Shown here in pieces: positions 7,696 to 13,601 of a stretch of 64,000 bases of DNA (position 1 is its first letter; the number at the start of each line of letters is the position of its first letter). The stretch comes from VRUE01 sp963805455 (lineage in GTDB: Bacteria; Actinomycetota; Thermoleophilia; Solirubrobacterales; 70-9), in NCBI GenBank assembly GCA_963805455.1, contig CAWDUJ010000006.1, positions 323,870-387,869 of the forward strand, read 5' to 3'. Made by a program: the position numbers and the translations under genes. The notes under the pieces are model-generated. The model worked only from the letters and a program-made list of their open reading frames with translations. It made no database searches and was not told the origin of the DNA.

Positions 7696-8668
7696 TTAGC
7701 TCCTCCTCCTTGGTTGCTTTCCCCCGAACGGCGACCGCGTGCTCCGGGCGCCATCCCACCTCGACCTCCTTGCCCCGTTCTGCTGTCGAGTCCTGCGACG
7801 CGCCCTCCACGTTCTGGCGCACAAGTTGAAGCTCCCCGCCGGCGTCGAGCGCGACGGTGTAGCGAGTGATCATCCCGGCATAGCCGACCTCCGCGATCCG
7901 CCCGCGCTCGGTCTGCAGCCCGTCCCGCGGGGCACCGTCTTCGAGCAGCTGGATCTTCTCCGGCCGGATCGTGAACCTCTTGCCGTCGCGCTCGAGGACG
8001 TTGGACACTCCGACGAAGCCGGCGACGAATTCGGTCGCCGGCTGCTCGTAGAGCTCGAATGGTGGGCTCACCTGCTCGATCCTGCCCTCGTTGAAGACCG
8101 CGATCCGGTCGCTCATCGTCAGCGCCTCGTCCTGGTCGTGGGTGACGTATACGAAGGTGATCCCGACGTCGCCCTGTATCGACTTCAGCTCGACCTGCAT
8201 CTGCTCGCGCAGCTTCAGGTCGAGGGCGCCCAGCGGCTCGTCGAGCAGCAGGACCTGGGGGCGGTTGACGATCGCCCTCGCGAGCGCGACCCGCTGGCGC
8301 TGCCCGCCGGACAGCTCGCCCGGCTTGCGCTCGGCGTATTCGGGTAGCCGCACCATCTCCAGCGCCTCTTCGCGGCGCTGTGCGCGGTCGGCTTTGGAGA
8401 CGCCGCCGACCCGCAGCCCGTACTCGACGTTCTCGCCGACGGTCATGTGCGGGAACAGGGCGTAGTCCTGAAAGACGGTGTTGACCGCGCGGTCGTAGGG
8501 CGGGATGCCGCTGACGTCGCGTCCGGCCAGTTCGATCGTGCCGCTGGTCGGGTCCTCGAAGCCGGCGATCATCCGTAGCGTCGTCGTCTTTCCCGACCCT
8601 GAGGGACCGAGCATCGTGAAGAACTCGCCACGCTGGATTTCGAGGTCGATGCCCTCGACCGCCCGCAC
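7685..8668 (-). CDS. potA: polyamine-type ABC transporter ATPase
   Basis: ATP-hydrolysing subunit of the transporter. Visible motifs: Walker A GPSGSGKTT, Q-loop VFQDYALFPHM, signature LSGGQRQRVALARA, Walker B VLLLDEPLGALDLKLR, H-loop VTHDQDEAL, and a C-terminal TOBE-type regulatory domain (EFVAGFVGVSNVLERDG onward). The first usual start codon is GTG at 8668, but the frame stays open upstream to TAA 8732-8734 and reads DIRLADLRKRYGEV, the family's normal N-terminal strand and A-loop tyrosine. No ATG, GTG or TTG lies in that extension; CTG at 8726-8728 is the best candidate. The true protein is probably about 20 residues longer than given here. Confidence 0.88.
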   Translation of the reverse strand: MRAVEGIDLEIQRGEFFTMLGPSGSGKTTTLRMIAGFEDPTSGTIELAGRDVSGIPPYDRAVNTVFQDYALFPHMTVGENVEYGLRVGGVSKADRAQRREEALEMVRLPEYAERKPGELSGGQRQRVALARAIVNRPQVLLLDEPLGALDLKLREQMQVELKSIQGDVGITFVYVTHDQDEALTMSDRIAVFNEGRIEQVSPPFELYEQPATEFVAGFVGVSNVLERDGKRFTIRPEKIQLLEDGAPRDGLQTERGRIAEVGYAGMITRYTVALDAGGELQLVRQNVEGASQDSTAERGKEVEVGWRPEHAVAVRGKATKEEELSED

Positions 8669-8765
8669 CTCGCCGTAGCGCTTGCGAAGGTCGGCCAGGC
8701 GGATGTCAGGCGGAGCAGCTACACGCAGAAGTTATCCGAGCAGTTCTGGAAAGCAAGGACAAATT

Positions 8766-8789
8766 CACCCCGGCCGTTTAGCCGGGGTG
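8766..8789 (-). terminator. hairpin terminator after the NlpC/P60-like gene
   Basis: CACCCCGGC (8766-8774) pairs exactly with GCCGGGGTG (8781-8789) across a six-base loop. Read on the minus strand it begins 24 bases after the stop of the hydrolase gene and is followed by AATTTGT, a short T-rich tail. It would insulate the transporter operon from the riboswitch-controlled gene. Confidence 0.75.
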
Positions 8790-8812
8790 GAGTATGTCCA
8801 TGCCTCGAGGTC

Positions 8813-9370
8813 CTAGAAGCCGGCCGGATGCCGGACGACGTAGCCGACGTTGTTACGGAGTTCTTCGTGCCAACTTGGCCCAGTCTTGCCATCGGTGTTG
8901 CCGGATGTGTCCCATCGATACCCGGCGATCACCGCGTAGGCGTGACCCGGGTTGGAGTAGATGGTGATCCAGCGTCCGTCGCCGCGCATGCCCCAGTTCA
9001 TGAAGGTCGTCGAGGGCACCGGGCTTTCGAGGAATCCACCGCCTCGTAGTGCGTAGCTGACCGAACCGGAGCAGTCATAGCCCTTGTCCTGGAAGCTGGC
9101 GTGGCCGCCACCGTAGATGTAGGGCTTGTTGCGAATCCGGTTCGCGTATTCGATCGTCTGCTTGACCCGCAGTGGAGCGGCCTTCGGCGGGATCAGCATC
9201 CCGTTGTCGAGCAGACGCGCCTTCGGCGTTGGGGTGCAGATGTCGATTTCAGCCGGTGTGATCCCGCCGCCGTGACAGGCTGCGGAGGCACCGCTGGGGG
9301 CCAGGGCGAGTGCGACAAACGCCGCGATACTTACAAACCCCGACCAGATCCTTCGATTGTTCGTAGGCAC
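8813..9370 (-). CDS. exported NlpC/P60-like cell-wall hydrolase
   Basis: A 185-residue exported protein. Residues 1-31 are a signal peptide ending ASAA. The C-terminal half carries the cysteine-peptidase signature: YIYGGGHASFQDKGYDCSGS with the candidate nucleophile Cys100, and PGHAYAVIAG with candidate base His143. NlpC/P60 enzymes cut peptide bonds in peptidoglycan stems. The protein is at the small end for the family and has no separate wall-binding domain. AAGGAG lies shortly upstream of the start. The ydaO-type riboswitch in its leader supports a role in cell-wall turnover, since this riboswitch class often precedes wall hydrolase genes in Actinobacteria. A terminator follows at 8766-8789. 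Confidence 0.82.
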   Translation of the reverse strand: MPTNNRRIWSGFVSIAAFVALALAPSGASAACHGGGITPAEIDICTPTPKARLLDNGMLIPPKAAPLRVKQTIEYANRIRNKPYIYGGGHASFQDKGYDCSGSVSYALRGGGFLESPVPSTTFMNWGMRGDGRWITIYSNPGHAYAVIAGYRWDTSGNTDGKTGPSWHEELRNNVGYVVRHPAGF

Positions 9371-9384
9371 TACCGATCTCCTTT

Positions 9385-9540
9385 GTCGGCCTACGGGGTT
9401 AGCTGTCGGGCTGGCGCGAAAGGAGCCTGCGCCCCCGCCCTGCTGGGCGAGTTAGCCCCGAAAACGTGGTTCCCCCGCTCCCGTGGTGCTTCGAAAAGCG
9501 CACGGGACTCGGCGTCTCGGTTATTCGGAACGCTGGGCAG
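9385..9540 (-). promoter_or_regulatory. ydaO/yuaA-type (cyclic di-AMP) riboswitch
   Basis: The minus-strand leader of the hydrolase gene contains the conserved blocks of the ydaO riboswitch in order: CGCCGAGTCCCG, then GGAGCGGGGGAACCAC, a CGGGGCTAA segment, a variable hairpin (CGCCCAGCAGGGCG), and the hallmark CCCGACAGCTAACCCCGTAG, which ends near 9389. The start codon lies only 19 bases further on, so sequestration of the AAGGAG ribosome-binding site or premature termination are both possible. In this class cyclic di-AMP binding usually switches the downstream gene off. The class is identified from recalled consensus, not from a covariance-model search; the 5' boundary is approximate. Confidence 0.85.
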
Positions 9541-9660
9541 TGTAGACGATCGCCCCGGCGTTTGCTCATGAAATCTAAACATGTTGTAGCCATTCGCACT
9601 TGCTCCCCCCAATCCTGTTCATTCCTGTCGGCTCGCCCCGCTGGTAGCTTGCGCCTTGGG

Positions 9661-10464
9661 ATGGAACTTTCCGGTCGCACCGCTCTCCTCACCGGCGCCA
9701 CCGGCGGCCTCGGGCGGGCGATCGCGGACGCACTAGCCGCCCAGGGCGCCACCCTCCTGCTCAGCGCCCGCAGGCCGGAGGCGCTGGAGGAGCAGGCGCA
9801 GACGCTGCCGGGCGACGGCCACCGGATCCTCCCGGCCGACCTCGCCGAATCGGGGGCCGCCGAAGAGCTCGCCGCGGCGGCGGGAGACGTCGACATCCTC
9901 GTCGCCAACGCCGGGCTTCCCGGCTCCGGTCGCCTGCCCGACTTCAGCGCCGATGAGGTCTCCCGGGCGTTACGGGTCAACCTCGAGGCGCCGATGCTGA
10001 TGGCCCGGGCGCTCTACCCGGCGATGGTCGCCCGCAACGACGGCCACCTGGTCTTCATCGCCTCGCTGGCCGGGAAGGCGGCAAGCCCACTCTCCTCGAT
10101 CTACAACGCGACCAAGTTCGGCCTCCGCGGTTTTGCCCTCGGCCTGCGGATGGAGCTGGCGCCGAAGGGAGTCGGGGTCTCGCTGGTCAGCCCCGGCTTC
10201 ATCCGCGACGCCGGAATGTTCGCCGACGCAGGCGCGCCGCCGCCGGCCGGGCTGGGGACGGGAAGGCCCGACCAGGTCGGCGACGCCGTCGTCAAGGCGA
10301 TCGAGGACAACAGGACCGAGCTCACGGTCGCCCCCCTGCGCCAGCGCGCCCTGTCGCATTGGGCGCTCGCCAATCCGGCCGTCTCGGTCCTATCCCAGAA
10401 GGGTGCGACCGGCCAGAAGGCCGCGAAAGCCGTCGCCGACGCCCACCCAGTGGATAAGCGCTGA
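9661..10464 (+). CDS. short-chain dehydrogenase/reductase
   Basis: A 267-residue classical SDR. The ATG at 9661 is chosen because it gives the standard N-terminus; longer in-frame starts add an unrelated 65 residues. The cofactor motif TGATGGLG is at 11-18, the NAG motif at 83-85, the structural Asn at 107, and the catalytic Ser135, Tyr148 and Lys152 (YNATK) are all present. The basic pair SARRPE after the second strand suggests NADP(H). The substrate is unknown. It is convergent with the double-TetR gene at 10465, whose stop codon directly abuts it. Confidence 0.87.
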   Translation: MELSGRTALLTGATGGLGRAIADALAAQGATLLLSARRPEALEEQAQTLPGDGHRILPADLAESGAAEELAAAAGDVDILVANAGLPGSGRLPDFSADEVSRALRVNLEAPMLMARALYPAMVARNDGHLVFIASLAGKAASPLSSIYNATKFGLRGFALGLRMELAPKGVGVSLVSPGFIRDAGMFADAGAPPPAGLGTGRPDQVGDAVVKAIEDNRTELTVAPLRQRALSHWALANPAVSVLSQKGATGQKAAKAVADAHPVDKR

Positions 10465-11814
10465 TCAGCGGATCAAGGTGTTCACGGCTCCCGGCTGGAG
10501 CCGTTTGCGGCGCCCAGTCCCGTTTGCCACCTTGCACGCTTCCTTGGCCCCGAGAAATGGCGCCAGTGTGATGTAGGTGGCCAGCGGCGTCAGTGCAGGC
10601 AGAGCCTCCGGCCCACGGTCTCGTATCGCTCGGTAGGCAAGGGTGGAGATTCCACCCGCGATCAACTCCGGAGCTATCCGCGGAGTTTCGGGGACCCGCT
10701 CGAGGCCCTGCTCGATCATTGCCCGGAATGGACGCATCGCTTCAACCCGTCGTTCCACGGCGGCGGGACCCGCCGCATATATCTCGGACATCACGAGCCG
10801 GGCGAGCGCCGGCCGCGAGGCGAAGAAGTTGAAGACCGCGCTGTAGGCGGCTCGCAAACCGTGCGGCCAGTCGGCGGCTCGTTCGAATGGAGGCACGGCT
10901 GCGGCCACCGTCTGCGCCCCCGCGCTGTCGATCGCGGCCACGAGGATGTCCTCCTTGCCGGCAAAGTTGTCGTAGAAAGTCGTCGCTGACATCCCCGCCC
11001 GTGCAACGACCTCGTCTACGGTCGTTCGCGTATAGCCCTTCTCGGCAACCACCACCGCGAACGCTCGGATCGCACGCTCGGCATGATCGTGCGCCTCGAG
11101 GGTTTCCGCCCCGGGCGCCGGCGTCCTCCCGACCAGACGCAGCGGTTCGGGGGGAGGCCGGAAGGCGCTGATGAAGTCCCACATTTCGTCGAGCAGACGC
11201 GGCAACTCTCGCTCCCGCCCCTGCCGGAGCCTGGCGCTGGCGATTTCGCGCGACGCCCCGGTATGGGCGGTGATCATCTCGGGCGGCATGCCGGCCCGCT
11301 CCGGCGAGCGCTCCGCGGTCTGGCGGGTCAGCCATTCGAATCCCTCCGTCGCCGCCTCGATCGGCGCTATCGCCTCCGGCCCGGCCGCGTATGCCTCGAT
11401 CAACATCACCCTTGCGGTGGGCGGCTGCGCGACGACCATTTCGATGAACGCGTCGAAGCCACGCCGCGCCTGGACATCCCAGTCTTCGTCGGCACCGCCG
11501 GCCGGGCCCGCGGCCAGAGCTTCGTTTGAAACCGTGTATTCGATCGCGAGCTCGATGACCGCCTTCAGCGTCTCGAGGAATAGCTCGTCTTTGCCGGCAA
11601 AGAGGTCGTAGAAACTGCGACTAGACACTCCGGACAATGAGCAGAGCTCGGCCAGGGTCGTCGCCTGATACCCCTTTTCGGCGACAACCGCGATCGTTGC
11701 TCCGTAGAGACGCTGGCGCTGGTTCCGCTCGACTTCGGCGCGGGCCTTCCCGGGCCCCGGCCTGAGCCTGCGGGCCCGCAGCGAGTCGGATTCCCCCCAC
11801 GGAGTGACGACCAT
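10465..11814 (-). CDS. transcriptional regulator with two TetR DNA-binding domains
   Basis: A 449-residue protein that carries two TetR/AcrR-type modules in one chain. The first helix-turn-helix spans about 30-80 (LYGATIAVVAEKGYQATTLA then GVSSRSFYDLFAGKDELF), followed by a ligand-type helical region. The second begins near 240 (AIRAFAVVVAEKGYTRTTV then GMSATTFYDNFAGKEDIL), again with a helical C-terminal region. Ordinary TetR proteins are ~200 residues with one such unit and dimerise; here a single chain could form the equivalent of a dimer. It is paralogous along its length to the regulator at 12006-13313. The stop codon abuts the SDR stop. It begins MVVTPWGESDSLRARRLRPG, a segment nearly identical in the paralogue. 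Confidence 0.85.
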   Translation of the reverse strand: MVVTPWGESDSLRARRLRPGPGKARAEVERNQRQRLYGATIAVVAEKGYQATTLAELCSLSGVSSRSFYDLFAGKDELFLETLKAVIELAIEYTVSNEALAAGPAGGADEDWDVQARRGFDAFIEMVVAQPPTARVMLIEAYAAGPEAIAPIEAATEGFEWLTRQTAERSPERAGMPPEMITAHTGASREIASARLRQGRERELPRLLDEMWDFISAFRPPPEPLRLVGRTPAPGAETLEAHDHAERAIRAFAVVVAEKGYTRTTVDEVVARAGMSATTFYDNFAGKEDILVAAIDSAGAQTVAAAVPPFERAADWPHGLRAAYSAVFNFFASRPALARLVMSEIYAAGPAAVERRVEAMRPFRAMIEQGLERVPETPRIAPELIAGGISTLAYRAIRDRGPEALPALTPLATYITLAPFLGAKEACKVANGTGRRKRLQPGAVNTLIR

Positions 11815-11848
11815 CCCGACCGACCCTAGCCAGTCAGGCCTAAACGCG

Positions 11849-11885
11849 TGTTTCTGCAGCTAACGATACGCCTCGGTTTCTTATC
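11849..11885. promoter_or_regulatory. operator-like motif upstream of the first double-TetR gene
   Basis: GATACGCCTCGGTTTCTTATC (11865-11885, written here as a positional block with core GGTTTCT at 11875-11881) matches two similar blocks at 13339-13389 before the paralogous regulator. A weaker TGTTTCT half-element lies at 11849-11855, 26 bases away. The shared consensus is GATA, then S-G-S, then GGTTTCT. Presence before both genes suggests autoregulation or cross-regulation; this is inference. Confidence 0.45.
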
Positions 11886-12005
11886 TCCCCGCCATGATTC
11901 TCTCGGTCCTACCTACTTCCAGCGAGAAAAGCGGCCCCTAGAGGCTACTTTGACCTCGGCCTTTTGGCAACCCCCTCAATTTGGGTAGGCGGCCAGGTTT
12001 ATCTT

Positions 12006-13313
12006 TCATTCCGCGTCGCGCCGCCTACCGACGTAGGCATTCGCCACCTCGCAGGACGCCTCGGGGCCGAGGTAGGGCGCGAGGGCAAGGTAGGTGCAGA
12101 GCGGTGCCAGCGCCGGGAGAGCCTGGGGCCCGTCCTCGCTGATCCGTCGTCGCGACAGCGAGAAGAAGACGCCGTTCATCAACTCCTCTGTGATTTCAGG
12201 CGCGTCCGTTGCCTGCTCCCTACCTTCGGCGAGTAGAGCCTCCAGCGGCAGTAGATAGCCGACCCTCCGTTTCAGGGCAGTCGGCCCGGCCACATAGGCG
12301 TCGACGAGAACCAGACGAGCGAGTGCGGGGCGGGAGGCGAGGAAGTTGAACACCCCGCCGATCGCCGCTCGGACCGCCGCCGGCCAGTCGGGGGCTCGCC
12401 GCATCGCGGGGCGCATCGCGGCCCCGATATGGGCGCCAGCGCTGTCGATCGCCGCGAGCATCGCGTCCTCCTTGCCGCCGAACTGGTCGTAGAAGGTCGT
12501 GGCCGACATCTGGGCGCGGGAGAGGATGTCGGCGACGGTCGTCGCGGCGTAGCCGCGCTCGGCGGCCTCGACGGCGAATGCCCGGATCGCCCTCTCTGCG
12601 TTGTCATGCGCGTCGAGGTTTTCCGCGGCCGTCACCGGAACCCGTTCGGCCAGCCGCAATGGCTCGGGGGGAGGCACATAGGAGCTGATCAGATCCCATA
12701 GCTGATCCATGAGGTCGGGGAGGGCGTCCTGCTCTCCGGACAGGAGGCGCATACGGACGATCTCTTCGAGTCCGCCGATGTAGGCGGCAAGTATCTCGTC
12801 GGGCATTGCCGCCCGCTCCGGAACCTGCTCGATGATCATCCTGGCGAGGGCTTCGAACCCCGCGATGGCCGCCTCCAGCGGCGCGACGACCTCCGGCCCC
12901 GCTGCGAAGGCCTCGATCAGGCAGGCCCTGGCGGCCGCAGGCTGGGACACCACCATCTCGGCAAAGGCGTGCGAACCGGCTCGCGACTGCTCCTCCCATC
13001 CACCGAGCTGGGAGTCGCTGCCGATCTGGGTCGCGAGCCCGACTGCCAGCATGATCACGTTCTGGAGTGTCTCGGCGAAGCAGGCCCGCTTGTTCTCGAA
13101 GAGCCCGTAGAAGGTCCGGCTGGAGACGCCCGAGAGCTCCGCCAGGTCCGCCAATGTGGTGGCCTCGTAGCCCTTCTCCGCGACCAGCGCGATCATCGCG
13201 CCGTAGATGCGCTCGCGCTGGTTCTGCTCGACCTCCGCCCGCGTCTTCCCCGGCCCGGGCCGAAGCCTGCGGTCGCGCAGCGAATCCGAGTCCCCCCAGG
13301 GCGTCATGACCAT
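12006..13313 (-). CDS. transcriptional regulator with two TetR DNA-binding domains (paralogue)
   Basis: A 435-residue protein with the same two-module plan as the neighbour at 10465-11814. The first TetR helix-turn-helix is near 30-80 (IYGAMIALVAEKGYEATTLA then GVSSRTFYGLFENKRACF) and the second near 235-285 (AIRAFAVEAAERGYAATTVA then MSATTFYDQFGGKEDAML). The first ~30 residues (MTPWGDSDSLRDRRLRPGPG) are almost the same as in the paralogue. It is divergent from the five-gene exported-protein operon starting at 13602, with a 288-base shared intergenic region holding two operator-like blocks, so control of that operon is plausible. Ligand unknown. Confidence 0.85.
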   Translation of the reverse strand: MVMTPWGDSDSLRDRRLRPGPGKTRAEVEQNQRERIYGAMIALVAEKGYEATTLADLAELSGVSSRTFYGLFENKRACFAETLQNVIMLAVGLATQIGSDSQLGGWEEQSRAGSHAFAEMVVSQPAAARACLIEAFAAGPEVVAPLEAAIAGFEALARMIIEQVPERAAMPDEILAAYIGGLEEIVRMRLLSGEQDALPDLMDQLWDLISSYVPPPEPLRLAERVPVTAAENLDAHDNAERAIRAFAVEAAERGYAATTVADILSRAQMSATTFYDQFGGKEDAMLAAIDSAGAHIGAAMRPAMRRAPDWPAAVRAAIGGVFNFLASRPALARLVLVDAYVAGPTALKRRVGYLLPLEALLAEGREQATDAPEITEELMNGVFFSLSRRRISEDGPQALPALAPLCTYLALAPYLGPEASCEVANAYVGRRRDAE

Positions 13314-13338
13314 TGCGGCGAGCCAGACTAATCACAAC

Positions 13339-13389
13339 GATAGGGCCTGGTTTCTAGCCCAAATTCAGATACGCAATGGTTTCTTTTTC
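13339..13389. promoter_or_regulatory. two operator-like direct repeats between the regulator and the exported-protein operon
   Basis: Two blocks of the same motif stand 29 bases apart: one starting GATAGGGCCTGG with core GGTTTCT at 13349-13355, the other starting GATACGCAATGG with core GGTTTCT at 13378-13384. A third copy lies before the paralogous regulator (11865-11885). Direct rather than inverted orientation is unusual for TetR operators but would suit a chain with two DNA-binding domains. Function is inferred from position and repetition. Confidence 0.5.
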
Positions 13390-13465
13390 CATTTATGAAG
13401 TGCCGTCAATCCAAGTTCCAAAGCCAAATCCGTACGAACATCAAAGTACGTTCCTGTCTTTAGAC

Positions 13466-13495
13466 TTGACGAGAGTAGGAGGGGTGGTGTAACTT
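13466..13495 (+). promoter_or_regulatory. candidate promoter of the five-gene exported-protein operon
   Basis: TTGACG (13466-13471) is followed after 18 bases by TAACTT (13490-13495). The -35 matches the sigma-70 consensus in five of six positions, the -10 only partly. It would give a leader of about 100 bases before the GTG at 13602 and lies about 80 bases from the operator-like repeats. Confidence 0.4.
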
Positions 13496-13601
13496 GGCGC
13501 CGCCTGCCAGGGAGGTGGGCTGGAGATACGGCGCCGGGGGCGCCGGGGAATTGACCACAGGGGCCGGAACGCGGCACCAGGGGAACTACAGGAGAAAGCA
13601 C

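Noticed and set aside
5522..7869. Plus-strand frames of 339 and 413 codons opposite the transporter operon
   Set aside because: Antisense to well-supported permease and binding-protein genes and rich in Arg/Asp/Gln filler.
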